A stretch of 64,000 bases of DNA. It comes from Clostridiales bacterium. Lineage in GTDB: Bacteria > Bacillota > Clostridia > Lachnospirales > Lachnospiraceae. A model generated the notes under the pieces. It had not been told where the DNA came from, made no database searches, and saw only the letters and a list, made by a program, of their open reading frames with translations. The DNA lies in NCBI GenBank assembly GCA_012735495.1, contig JAAYHD010000032.1, forward strand, positions 43,762 to 107,761, written 5' to 3'. Shown here piece after piece: positions 8,023 through 16,248 of the stretch (its first letter is position 1; each line of letters opens with the position of its first letter). Made by a program: the position numbers and the translations under genes.

Positions 8023-8958
8023 ATGGCTAAGAAACAAAGAAAAGTAATTGTAACGGCTGCCATTACGGGCGCAATCCACACACCGTCACATTCACCGTAC
8101 CTTCCCAAAAGTCCGGATGAGATAGTGCAAAATGCAGTAGATGCAGCCAAGGCAGGTGCATCCATCGTGCACATACACGCACGCAAGGAAAACGGCGAAC
8201 CTACGTCGGATTGGAATGTATTCAGGGATATTTTAAGCAGAATCAAAAAGCAAAGCGATGTTGTAATCGGCATTACCACCGGCGGCGGACAGGGCATGAC
8301 GGTCGAGGAAAGGCTGGCCGTAATACCGGAATTCAAACCTGAGATGGCTTCTGCCAACGGCGGTTCCATAAACTTCTGTTTCTCAAGGCTTGCGGATGGA
8401 ATAGAAAATCCCAAATATGATTGGGAAATCCCCTTCATGAAAAGAACATATGACAATGTATTCAAGAACACCTTTAAGGATATTGAGTACTGCATCAAGA
8501 TAATGAATGAAAACGGCACCCGTCCCGAATTTGAAATATTTGATTACGGCCAATTAAGCAACATAGCGTACTTTGTCAAGCAAGGCCTTGTACAGGAACC
8601 CCTGTACCTTCAGTTCGTTCCGGGAGTCATGGGCGGCATGCCGATGAGCCTTGACTGCCTGTTCTTCATGATTGACCAGGCCAAGAAGATGTTCGGTCCC
8701 GATGTCATGTATTCAATGGTTGCCGGCGGAAGAAGAATGTTCCGTTTCGAAACGGTATGCGCCATCACGGGCGGAAATGTCCGCGTAGGGCTTGAGGACG
8801 GCCTATACATTAATCCAAGCGGTGAACTGGCTGTAAATAACGCCGCCCAGGTGGAGAAAATAATCCGTATTCTTAAGGCTCTTGATTATGAAATCGCAAC
8901 ACCGGACGAGGCAAGGGAAATGCTGAAGCTTAAAGGTAAGGACAAGGTTAACTTCTAA
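8023..8958 (+). CDS. beta-keto acid cleavage enzyme (BKACE, DUF849; 3-keto-5-aminohexanoate cleavage family)
   Basis: 311 residues with the BKACE pattern: VIVTAAITGAIHTP at the N-terminus, the zinc ligands in ASIVHIHAR, SDWNVF, GITTGGGQGM, and VRVGLEDGLYI near the C-terminus. Family members condense a beta-keto acid with acetyl-CoA, giving acetoacetate and a shortened acyl-CoA. The founding member Kce acts in lysine fermentation, but no other lysine-fermentation gene is present, so the substrate is probably different. It starts 31 bp after the isomerase with AAGGAGG before the ATG, and is followed by a thiolase that could use the acetoacetate arm after CoA activation. Confidence 0.92.
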   Translation: MAKKQRKVIVTAAITGAIHTPSHSPYLPKSPDEIVQNAVDAAKAGASIVHIHARKENGEPTSDWNVFRDILSRIKKQSDVVIGITTGGGQGMTVEERLAVIPEFKPEMASANGGSINFCFSRLADGIENPKYDWEIPFMKRTYDNVFKNTFKDIEYCIKIMNENGTRPEFEIFDYGQLSNIAYFVKQGLVQEPLYLQFVPGVMGGMPMSLDCLFFMIDQAKKMFGPDVMYSMVAGGRRMFRFETVCAITGGNVRVGLEDGLYINPSGELAVNNAAQVEKIIRILKALDYEIATPDEAREMLKLKGKDKVNF

Positions 8959-8981
8959 GTCATGCGCGGAAAGGAGCAAAT

Positions 8982-10163
8982 ATGTTTAAGGACGTTGTAG
9001 TTGTATCACAGGCAAGAACCGCAGTCGGCGGTTTCGGCGGTTCACTAAAGGATTTTAACAGTATAGATCTGGCCGTAATTGTTATAAAAGAAGCCATAAA
9101 AAGAGCAGGAATCGATCCTAAAGAGATTGATGAAGTAGTTATGGGATGTGTGGCACAGCACGGGCTTAACGCATTTTTGTCAAGAATTGCGGCCCTTAGG
9201 GCGGGCTGTTCAATAGAAAGCTCCGCTCTGAATGTCAACAGGCTGTGTTCATCCGGTCTCCAGGCAATTGTAACCGCCGCAACATCAATTGACCATGGTG
9301 ATTATGACGTGGCTGTAGCCGGCGGTACTGAAAGCATGAGCAACATACCGTATGCCATATATAATGCCAGATGGGGGCTTCGCATGGGCAATTCGGTGCT
9401 GTCGGACGAGCTGACAGCCGCTTTGTCCGAGCCTATTGCGGGCAATGGCACCCATATTGCAATCACGGCGGAAAATGTCAGTGAGAGATACGGCATCAGC
9501 AGGCAGCGCCTCGATGAATACTCCCTGGAAAGCCAGAACCGTGCCTTAAATGCCATAAAGGAAGGCAAGTTCAAGGAAGAAATTGTTCCAATTGAAATAA
9601 AGACCAAGAATGAGGTCAGAATTTTTGATACGGATGAGCATCCCCGCGAAACGACCATTGAGAAGCTCGCAAAGCTTAGGGCTTTTGCAAAGGCGGACGG
9701 AATTGTAACCGCGGGTAATGCTTCCGGAGTAAATGACGGAGCCGCTGCACTGGTTTTGATGACCTCTAAGAAAGCTGATGATCTTGGATGCAGGCCACTT
9801 GTCCGGGTGGTCGATTATGCTGTCGCCGGCGTCGATCCGAACTATATGGGCATGGGACCGGTTTATTCAACTAAAAAACTGCTTGAGAAAACCGGCCTTG
9901 CCATAGAAGATATCGGTCTTGTTGAGCTGAACGAAGCATTTGCGGCCCAGGCAATCGCTTGCATCGACGAGCTTGGCTTCGATTATTCCATCGTTAACGT
10001 AAACGGAAGCGGGATTTCCCTCGGCCATCCTATAGGAGCCACCGGAGCGATTATTTCCATAAAGCTTATAAACGAGATGAGACGCCGCAATGTACGCTAC
10101 GGACTGGCAACGCTGTGTATCGGCGGCGGCCAGGGCTTATCCGTTCTGTATGAATTAATGTAA
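8982..10163 (+). CDS. thiolase family acetyl-CoA C-acyltransferase
   Basis: 393 residues, the usual thiolase II length. The nucleophilic Cys lies in NRLCSSGLQAI (near residue 88), the catalytic His in GHPIGATGA and the second Cys in ATLCIGGGQG. It interconverts acetoacetyl-CoA and two acetyl-CoA, or cleaves a longer 3-ketoacyl-CoA. It follows the BKACE gene by 23 bp, so it likely handles products of that reaction. No CoA-transferase or acyl-CoA synthetase is in the window to activate free acetoacetate, so that step must be encoded elsewhere or the thiolase takes another substrate. Confidence 0.93.
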   Translation: MFKDVVVVSQARTAVGGFGGSLKDFNSIDLAVIVIKEAIKRAGIDPKEIDEVVMGCVAQHGLNAFLSRIAALRAGCSIESSALNVNRLCSSGLQAIVTAATSIDHGDYDVAVAGGTESMSNIPYAIYNARWGLRMGNSVLSDELTAALSEPIAGNGTHIAITAENVSERYGISRQRLDEYSLESQNRALNAIKEGKFKEEIVPIEIKTKNEVRIFDTDEHPRETTIEKLAKLRAFAKADGIVTAGNASGVNDGAAALVLMTSKKADDLGCRPLVRVVDYAVAGVDPNYMGMGPVYSTKKLLEKTGLAIEDIGLVELNEAFAAQAIACIDELGFDYSIVNVNGSGISLGHPIGATGAIISIKLINEMRRRNVRYGLATLCIGGGQGLSVLYELM

Positions 10164-10189
10164 ACTTTTTTGATACATGGGAGGTTGAA

Positions 10190-11626
10190 ATGAACGAACA
10201 GCCGGTCGGCAGCAATGAATTGTTAAGTTCATATGCCGCTTACAACAAGGAAGCAGTGGATCTTGAGCTTCAAAACGCATTAAGAGACAGCCGTCATAAA
10301 ATCGTTGTGCTGGATGATGATCCTACGGGAGTCCAGACCGTACACGGCGTTTATGTTTATACCGACTGGAGCAAAGACAGCATAAAACGGGGCTTTGAAG
10401 ATGAAAACTCCATATTTTTCATTCTTACAAATTCCAGGGGTTTTACTGAAGAGGAAACCATCCGGGTCCATCAGGAAATCGCGGCAAATATAGTTGCCGC
10501 AGCCAGGGAAACCGGCCGGAAATTCATAGTAATCAGCAGAGGCGATTCAACCCTTCGAGGCCACTACCCTGTTGAAACGGAAGTATTAAGGAATAAAATC
10601 GAAGAGCTGACGGGTGAAAAGATTCATGGCGAGGTAATTATCCCGTTCTTCCTGGAGGGCGGCCGTTATACCGTAAACAACGTGCATTACGTAAAAGAAA
10701 ATGATGTCCTGGTTCCTGCGGGCAAGACCGAATTTGCAATGGATAAAACCTTTGCATATTCGAGCTCACACCTGGGTGAATGGATAGAAGAAAAAAGCAA
10801 AGGGGCTTACCCGAAAGACGATGTGACCTATATCGGCCTTGATGAATTGAGAGACATGGATTATGAAGGCATCTATAAAAAGCTGATGCGTGTGGAAGGA
10901 TTTAACAAAATTGTTGTCAACTCCATTGATTACTATGATGTGAAGGTTTTTGTGACCGCTCTTATGAAAGCCATATCCGAAGGTAAGAATTTCATATTCC
11001 GAAGCGCAGCGTCTCTTACAAAGGTAATTGGGGGAATAAGCGACAAGCCTTTGCTTACGCGGGAGGAACTGGTAAATACCGCCAACAAAAACGGCGGCAT
11101 TATAATAGTCGGTTCCCATGTCAAAAAGACAACCAGTCAGCTTGAAAACCTCAAACAGCTTGACGGTGTTAAATTCATAGAGTTTAACCAGCATCTTGTT
11201 CAGGACGACGAAGCCTTTGAAGCTGAAATCAGGCGGGTTATTAAGGAAGCTGAAGACACCATATCGTCAGGCCGTACTGCTGCCGTTTATACCAAAAGGG
11301 AGCGCTTCGACCTAAATACCGGCAACAAGGAGGACGAACTGCGTCTTGCCGTTAAAATATCGGATGCGGTAACAAGAATAATCTCCGACCTGTCGGTCAG
11401 ACCCAACTTTATTATTGCCAAAGGAGGCATCACCTCCAGCGATATTGGAACTAAAGGATTAAGAGTAAAAAGAGCGTTGGTCCTGGGCCAGATCCTTCAT
11501 GGTGTGCCCGTGTGGCTTACAGGAGAGGAAAGCAAATTTCCCGGCATGCCTTATGTCATATTCCCGGGCAACGTAGGCTCTCCCACATCATTGCTGGAAG
11601 CGGTTAAAATCATGCTTCCCGACTAA
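10190..11626 (+). CDS. four-carbon acid sugar kinase family protein (DUF1537)
   Basis: 478 residues covering both domains of the family: an N-terminal substrate domain with VLDDDPTGVQTVHG and SRGDSTLRGHYP, and a C-terminal nucleotide-binding domain with IAKGGITSSDIG and PGNVGSP. Characterised relatives phosphorylate D- or L-threonate, D-erythronate, 3-oxo-tetronate (OtnK) or 3-oxo-isoapionate (OiaK). The N-terminal stretch before VVLDDDP is about 35 residues, longer than in many relatives. It lies in the LacI-controlled operon between thiolase and SDR. It is the only recognised sugar-acid kinase in the window and might also serve the RuBisCO-like island at 42-53 kb. Confidence 0.9.
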   Translation: MNEQPVGSNELLSSYAAYNKEAVDLELQNALRDSRHKIVVLDDDPTGVQTVHGVYVYTDWSKDSIKRGFEDENSIFFILTNSRGFTEEETIRVHQEIAANIVAAARETGRKFIVISRGDSTLRGHYPVETEVLRNKIEELTGEKIHGEVIIPFFLEGGRYTVNNVHYVKENDVLVPAGKTEFAMDKTFAYSSSHLGEWIEEKSKGAYPKDDVTYIGLDELRDMDYEGIYKKLMRVEGFNKIVVNSIDYYDVKVFVTALMKAISEGKNFIFRSAASLTKVIGGISDKPLLTREELVNTANKNGGIIIVGSHVKKTTSQLENLKQLDGVKFIEFNQHLVQDDEAFEAEIRRVIKEAEDTISSGRTAAVYTKRERFDLNTGNKEDELRLAVKISDAVTRIISDLSVRPNFIIAKGGITSSDIGTKGLRVKRALVLGQILHGVPVWLTGEESKFPGMPYVIFPGNVGSPTSLLEAVKIMLPD

Positions 11627-11684
11627 AACTTTAAAATATAAAGGAATTAATGCGCATAAATCATGCGACGGATTGGAGGTAAAT

Positions 11685-12425
11685 ATGAAGCTTAAAGGAA
11701 AATATGCCGTGGTAACCGGAGCGGCAAGAGGAATAGGTGAGGCAATAGCATTAAGATTTTTGGAAGACGGTATTGAAGGAGTTGCGTTGCTTGACCTTGA
11801 TGAACAGACCGTAAAACAGACCGCTGCCAAATTGGATCCCGGCGGCAAAAGGGCTTTTGGCTTTAAATGCAACGTGGCTTCCAAGGAAGAGGTTGCATCC
11901 GTGTTCGAAAGCATTACAGCACAGTTTGGCAGGATAGACATACTTGTGAACAATGCCGGCATTACCAGGGACGCAATGTTCCATAAAATGACCGACGAGC
12001 AGTGGGATACGGTTATAGATGTCAATCTTAACAGTGTCTATAACTGCTGCAAGGCTGTGGTGCCGGGCATGAGAGAGCGGGGCTATGGAAAGATTGTCAA
12101 TCTTGCATCCGTGTCTGCCTTCGGCAATATTGGACAAACAAATTATGGCGCTTCAAAAGCCGCCCTTATTGGATTTACGAAATGCCTTGCAAAGGAGCTG
12201 GCAAGGAATAACTGTACCGTAAATGCTATAGCCCCAAGCTATATAAATACCGAAATGCTTCAGGCGGTTCCGGAAAACGTAATGGCAAAATTTATTGCCG
12301 CTGTTCCCGCCAACCGCCTTGGAGAGCCAAGCGAAGTGGCCTCGGTGGTATCATTCTTAAGCTCGGACGATTCCAGCTTTATTACCGGGGAGTGCATTGT
12401 CGTTTCCGGCGGTTCATATATGTAA
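11685..12425 (+). CDS. SDR-family NAD-dependent oxidoreductase (FabG-like)
   Basis: 246 residues, a classical short-chain dehydrogenase: TGAARGIGEA (cofactor loop), NNAG, catalytic Ser in NLASVSAFG and YGASK. The acidic end of strand 2 (LLDLDE) favours NAD over NADP, hence substrate oxidation. The track begins at TTG 11673; the ATG at 11685 follows GGAGGT by five bases and is preferred. Similar to 3-oxoacyl-ACP reductases, but the operon suggests that it oxidises a hydroxy acid or polyol to the keto substrate used by the isomerase, kinase or BKACE. Confidence 0.88.
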   Translation: MKLKGKYAVVTGAARGIGEAIALRFLEDGIEGVALLDLDEQTVKQTAAKLDPGGKRAFGFKCNVASKEEVASVFESITAQFGRIDILVNNAGITRDAMFHKMTDEQWDTVIDVNLNSVYNCCKAVVPGMRERGYGKIVNLASVSAFGNIGQTNYGASKAALIGFTKCLAKELARNNCTVNAIAPSYINTEMLQAVPENVMAKFIAAVPANRLGEPSEVASVVSFLSSDDSSFITGECIVVSGGSYM

Positions 12426-12480
12426 GAACTCCCGATGACAAAACCTTATATACAAGATTATTTTGGAGGTGCCAGTTAAA

Positions 12481-12921
12481 ATGAAGATAGCGGTAGGCAG
12501 CGATCATGCGGGCTATGAATTAAAGGTTAAGCTGCTTGATGAAATCAGGGCGTTAGGCCATGAAGTCATCGATTTTGGAAGCTATGACCCGAATCCCGTC
12601 GATTTCCCTGATATAGCAAAGCTTGTAACCGGAGCGATACTAAGCGGTGAATGCAAACGCGGCATCATGTTCTGCGGAACCGGTGTGGGTGCAGCCATAG
12701 CCTGCAATAAGGTGAAAGGAATTAGGGCATCGGTCTGCCATGATATCTATTCCGCACACCAGTGTGTCGAACATGACGATGTACAGGTAATGTGCCTGGG
12801 TAACCAGATTATCGGGCATTCCGTGGCACTGGAGCTGATAAAGATATTCCTGGAGGCGGAGTTCTCCACGGATGAGGATTTCAGGCGGCGTGTAAACAAG
12901 CTGTCACAGATGGAAAGCTAA
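12481..12921 (+). CDS. RpiB/LacA/LacB family sugar-phosphate isomerase
   Basis: 146 residues with intact RpiB landmarks: IAVGSDHAGYELK, CGTGVGAAIACNKVKGIRAS and the EHDD loop (HND equivalent). The family isomerises aldose and ketose phosphates (ribose-5-P/ribulose-5-P, galactose-6-P/tagatose-6-P, D-erythrulose-4-P/D-erythrose-4-P). Last gene of the plus-strand operon. The ATG at 12481 is preferred to the TTG of the track because GGAGG precedes it. Presence with a sugar-acid kinase suggests a four- or five-carbon phosphate as substrate, by inference. Confidence 0.88.
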   Translation: MKIAVGSDHAGYELKVKLLDEIRALGHEVIDFGSYDPNPVDFPDIAKLVTGAILSGECKRGIMFCGTGVGAAIACNKVKGIRASVCHDIYSAHQCVEHDDVQVMCLGNQIIGHSVALELIKIFLEAEFSTDEDFRRRVNKLSQMES

Positions 12922-12925
12922 TGTT

Positions 12926-12960
12926 TCTCCCCTAAGGGTAGTTTTTGGGGTAGTTTTTTT
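12926..12960 (+). terminator. possible Rho-independent terminator after the rpiB-like gene
   Basis: CCCC and GGGG arms about 14 nt apart, followed five bases later by a run of seven T, just after the stop codon. The stem is short, so this is a moderate call. A perfect palindrome ATGGCATA-T-TATGCCAT follows at 12972-12988. Confidence 0.45.
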
Positions 12961-13000
12961 ATCCCCCCCTGATGGCATATTATGCCATAAATGACTGTAA

Positions 13001-13029
13001 GGCCGCTCCAGCTGTCGCTGGCCGCGGCC
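13001..13029. terminator. GC-rich hairpin between convergent operons (bidirectional terminator candidate)
   Basis: GGCCGC and GCGGCC arms enclose CCAGC-TGTC-GCTGG with small interior mismatches, giving an eleven-pair stem. It is followed on the plus strand by ATTTATATTTTT. It sits between the convergent rpiB-like and cotJC genes. Confidence 0.6.
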
Positions 13030-13046
13030 ATTTATATTTTTAATGT

Positions 13047-13655
13047 TTATTTCTTTATATCAGGCAGGTAATCCGGATTAATCGCGTAGAAGTTCTTGGA
13101 ATCCAGTTCGTCAAGAACAATGCGCAGCGCTTCGCCGAATCTCTGGAAATGGTTGATTTCCCTTTGCCTTAGGAACTTAATCGGATCACATACCTCCTGG
13201 TCATGAACCAGGCGCAGTATGTTGTCGTAGGTGGTCCTTGCCTTTTGTTCGGCGGCCATGTCTTCTATCAAATCGGTGATAACATCGCCCTTGCTTTGGA
13301 AGAACGTGGACGTAAAAGGTATCCCTCCGGCTGACTGGGGCCACAAGCCCAACGTATGGTCCACGTAATACTTCTCAAAGCCGCTCTCCATAATTTCCTG
13401 GGGTGTTATATCCTTGGTAAGCTGGTGAACTATTGCGCTTACAATCTCCATGTGGGCCAGCTCCTCCGTGCCTATATCCGTGAGAACACCGGCAACCTTC
13501 TTATTCTTTGTTGAATAACGCTGGGACAGATAGCGCATGGATGCGGCTAGTTCACCGTCCGGTCCGCCAAACTGGCTCATTATAACCATAGCAAGCTTTG
13601 GATTTCTGCATGTAATATTTACAGGATATTGCAATCTTCTCTCATAACTCCACAT
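13047..13655 (-). CDS. cotJC: spore coat protein CotJC (manganese catalase family)
   Basis: 202 residues, begins MWSYERRLQYPVNI and has the di-iron/manganese catalase ferritin-like four-helix bundle with Glu/His ligands visible in GPDGELAASMRYL, TEELAHMEIV and EQKARTTYDN. CotJC is a coat protein made in the mother cell during sporulation. It is the last gene of the cotJA-cotJB-cotJC operon, starting 3 bp after cotJB. Whether it has catalase activity is not settled by the sequence. Confidence 0.93.
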   Translation of the reverse strand: MWSYERRLQYPVNITCRNPKLAMVIMSQFGGPDGELAASMRYLSQRYSTKNKKVAGVLTDIGTEELAHMEIVSAIVHQLTKDITPQEIMESGFEKYYVDHTLGLWPQSAGGIPFTSTFFQSKGDVITDLIEDMAAEQKARTTYDNILRLVHDQEVCDPIKFLRQREINHFQRFGEALRIVLDELDSKNFYAINPDYLPDIKK

Positions 13656-13658
13656 TCA

Positions 13659-13916
13659 CTAGCACCTTCCTTCCCACGGCCAGGGCTCTTCAACCCAGGC
13701 CCATCTGTTCTTGACATCCACATCATAGCTGTATATCGGTCCGTAGTTTCTGGTATATTCTTTAACGGCTTCTTCTCTGACCCGGCTGATCTTCTCCCAA
13801 TAATCCAGCGCTTCCCGGTCCGTAGGATGGGTGTCGAGATATATTCTCAAATCATCCATAACGAAGCTGGTTGCGGTAATAAACGCGAACAGCTTATCCC
13901 TGTTATTAACATTCAT
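13659..13916 (-). CDS. cotJB: spore coat protein CotJB
   Basis: 85 residues matching the CotJB family: FAFITATSFVMDDLRIYLDTHP and the C-terminal tract YSYDVDVKNRWAWVEEPWPW. A small coat component needed with CotJA for assembly of CotJC in Bacillus. Middle gene of the operon, with 3-bp gaps to both neighbours. Confidence 0.93.
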   Translation of the reverse strand: MNVNNRDKLFAFITATSFVMDDLRIYLDTHPTDREALDYWEKISRVREEAVKEYTRNYGPIYSYDVDVKNRWAWVEEPWPWEGRC

Positions 13917-13919
13917 CCA

Positions 13920-14204
13920 TCAGCATCCCCTTCCGTACCAGTCGTATTGCAATTCTTTAAATAAAGTCCCGTTCTCCAGGGCGGCAAATTCATTCTCATA
14001 CAGATCCCTGAAGCACTGCCACGGAACATAGCACATACCTATCGGAAAACGTTCCGGCTTGAAATCATCCTCGCAATAGCTCCTGCTTCTTTCGCATCCG
14101 CAGTCGCTGTCCGGGATATCACCGCATACCGGCTGGGTAGCCCTGTAAGGAGGAACATACCGGCTGCGTCCCATATTGCTGTGATACATCCGTCTATCCA
14201 TCAA
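13920..14204 (-). CDS. cotJA: spore coat associated protein CotJA
   Basis: 94 residues. The C-terminal half (GMCYVPWQCFRDLYENEF...GTLFKELQYDWYGRGC) is the CotJA domain. The N-terminal half is Cys/Arg/Tyr-rich with DSDCGCERSR, more cysteine than in Bacillus CotJA. First gene of the operon. An early mother-cell (SigE-type) promoter is expected in 14210-14330, but no match was good enough to mark. Confidence 0.9.
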   Translation of the reverse strand: MMDRRMYHSNMGRSRYVPPYRATQPVCGDIPDSDCGCERSRSYCEDDFKPERFPIGMCYVPWQCFRDLYENEFAALENGTLFKELQYDWYGRGC

Positions 14205-14332
14205 GAATACTCCTTTCGATTAATTGAAAACTTTATAACATCTTTTGCTTTATATATCTTATGAAGATAGGACAATTCTGTGCCTGTATGGAACGCTGAA
14301 AAGTGTTTTATTGATTTAATAAGTGCAATTTA

Positions 14333-14361
14333 TTGACAATATAGCGCAATTCATATAATAT
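14333..14361 (+). promoter_or_regulatory. SigA promoter of the lipid kinase gene
   Basis: TTGACA (14333-14338) is followed by TATAAT (14354-14359) at 15 bp or TAATAT (14356-14361) at 17 bp, about 55 bp before the ATG of the lipid kinase gene. Confidence 0.6.
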
Positions 14362-14414
14362 TTAATTAGTAATTTTGCTAAAGACAGTCTAAGTCAAGGA
14401 GAAAAAGCCGGGGG

Positions 14415-15341
14415 ATGTATCATTTTATAATTAATCCAAACTCAAGCTCGGGAAAGGGAATCCGCCATTGGTGGACCGTCAAGGAGGAGCTGGACCGAAA
14501 TAATATAGCATATACAGCAGATTTCACAAAATATGAGGGACATGCCGTCGAGTTGGTCGAAAAAATCTGCCGGAAATACGACGGCATAAAAACCATTGTC
14601 GTCCTGGGAGGCGACGGGACTTTAAATGAAGTAATCAACGGAATTGAAAACTTTGACGATGTAACCTTGGGATATATCCCTTCCGGTTCAAGCAACGACT
14701 TGGCCCGAAGCTTAAAGATTCCCAGGAAACCGAAAAAATCCCTTGAGATGGTACTTAGACCATCCCGGTATATATACCTTGATTACGGGGAAATTACGTT
14801 CAGTGACCAGGAAGTTAAACCCAGAAAATTCGGATGCTCCAGCGGAATAGGATATGATGCGGGTGTGTGTGCGGAAGTGCAGCAATCCCCGCTGAAAAAG
14901 AAGCTTAACCGCTTTGGCGCAGGAAAATTCATATATCTGGCCATAGCCATCAAGCAGCTCTTTGGCACGAAGTTTCAGAATGCAACCATTATCCTGGATG
15001 AAACAAGAAGTGAAATGTATTCGAAGGTTCTCCTCATATCCAACATGATTCACCAGTATGAGGGAGGGGGCCTAAAAATGGCTCCGGACGCCGATCCTAC
15101 TGACGGCAAGCTCAGCATATGCGTAGTTCACGGATTGCCTAAAATATTGATTCTGCTGCTTTTACCGACCATTATTTTCGGCAGGCACATTCATCTGAAA
15201 GGCGTGGAAACCTTCAATTGCTCAAGCATTGAGATTATGCTGGAGGATAGGGCGGCCGTTCATACCGACGGAGAAGTTCCGGCCTTCAGCTCACATATAA
15301 ATGTCCGCTGTATCCCGCGAAAGATTAGGATGATTCTATGA
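14415..15341 (+). CDS. diacylglycerol/sphingosine-type lipid kinase family protein (YegS/DgkB-like)
   Basis: 308 residues with the DAGK catalytic fold: IINPNSSSGKG at the N-terminus, the nucleotide loop VVLGGDGTLNEVINGI, and GSSNDLARSL. The C-terminal domain ends with VHTDGEVPAF, also typical. Members phosphorylate diacylglycerol or related lipids at the cytoplasmic membrane. No membrane segments. It overlaps nothing and is followed 25 bp later by a VanZ-like membrane protein, so the pair may act on the envelope. Confidence 0.9.
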   Translation: MYHFIINPNSSSGKGIRHWWTVKEELDRNNIAYTADFTKYEGHAVELVEKICRKYDGIKTIVVLGGDGTLNEVINGIENFDDVTLGYIPSGSSNDLARSLKIPRKPKKSLEMVLRPSRYIYLDYGEITFSDQEVKPRKFGCSSGIGYDAGVCAEVQQSPLKKKLNRFGAGKFIYLAIAIKQLFGTKFQNATIILDETRSEMYSKVLLISNMIHQYEGGGLKMAPDADPTDGKLSICVVHGLPKILILLLLPTIIFGRHIHLKGVETFNCSSIEIMLEDRAAVHTDGEVPAFSSHINVRCIPRKIRMIL

Positions 15342-15366
15342 TAATACAATGAAAGCAGGTGTAAAT

Positions 15367-16248
15367 ATGCGCAGGCGTTCAAACATGGAGACATCCTCCA
15401 TGATTGTTTTACTAACCATTATCAGTATTGTCGTTCAGTTTGCTGCTTATTATTTTCTTGCTCTGCCGTATCTCATCCTTGGAATAAGCAGCGCCGCGGT
15501 AATTGTATGTATTCATATCCTGTTGGAACAGTCTCTGTCATATGAACCCTGCACCGCATATACCATTCTGCTTTTGTTCATATCGTCGATTATTACCGTT
15601 TTATCCTATCCGAAAGCGGAAAGCAACATTTTCCCGTATACCAACACCATGTTGGGAATCATAGCGGTCAACTGGGCTGTTCCCATGCTGTACTGCTTTA
15701 TACGGAATATGTTTGATTATGGCAACAGGATTGAAAGGTTCAATTCCTTCTACCGTAATATAAGCCTGGTATTCATAGTGTTTTACATTGTTTTCCTTCT
15801 GTACGGGTCATTCTCGACAGGCTCCATAGCGGCATTAAACCGCATCAGGTCCAATCATCAAAACTTTACGCCGTTTTGGTGGATTGCCACTTTGATTGAA
15901 GATTATCTAAACGATATGATTCCTTTAAGCGACATACTTGCGTACCTGTTCGGCAGGATTATGATATTCATCCCATACGGCTTTTACATTATCCTGGTAT
16001 TCAGATACCGGTCAAAACTGATCCGGTTCATATCCCTGCTTTTGCTTCCTTTACTGATTGAGCTGATCCAGTACTTCATAATACCTGCCAGATGTGATGT
16101 TGACGATTTGATATATGCGTTTATAGGAGGAATATTAGGCGGTCTGTTGTATTATCTTACGAATGCCATATACCGTGCGTTTTCCAATAAGGATTTCCTG
16201 TCCAAGGATTCCGAATACAAATATTCCAGCGGTTCCATGCACTTTTAA
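15367..16248 (+). CDS. VanZ-like family membrane protein
   Basis: About 293 residues with several hydrophobic helices. The C-terminal third (GRIMIFIPYGFYIILVF, LLIELIQYFI, CDVDDLIYAFIGGILGG) is the VanZ-like domain with its acidic DVDD pair. The N-terminal half has four further membrane segments. The ATG at 15367, five bases after AGGTG, is preferred to 15349. VanZ confers low teicoplanin resistance in enterococci; the role of most relatives is unknown. Its end overlaps the convergent helicase stop by 4 bp. Confidence 0.8.
   Translation: MRRRSNMETSSMIVLLTIISIVVQFAAYYFLALPYLILGISSAAVIVCIHILLEQSLSYEPCTAYTILLLFISSIITVLSYPKAESNIFPYTNTMLGIIAVNWAVPMLYCFIRNMFDYGNRIERFNSFYRNISLVFIVFYIVFLLYGSFSTGSIAALNRIRSNHQNFTPFWWIATLIEDYLNDMIPLSDILAYLFGRIMIFIPYGFYIILVFRYRSKLIRFISLLLLPLLIELIQYFIIPARCDVDDLIYAFIGGILGGLLYYLTNAIYRAFSNKDFLSKDSEYKYSSGSMHF

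Noticed and set aside
8023-10163. Lysine fermentation (Kce) pathway
   Set aside because: Only the cleavage family is present; aminomutases, 3,5-diaminohexanoate dehydrogenase and the ammonia lyase are absent, and the neighbours are sugar-acid genes.
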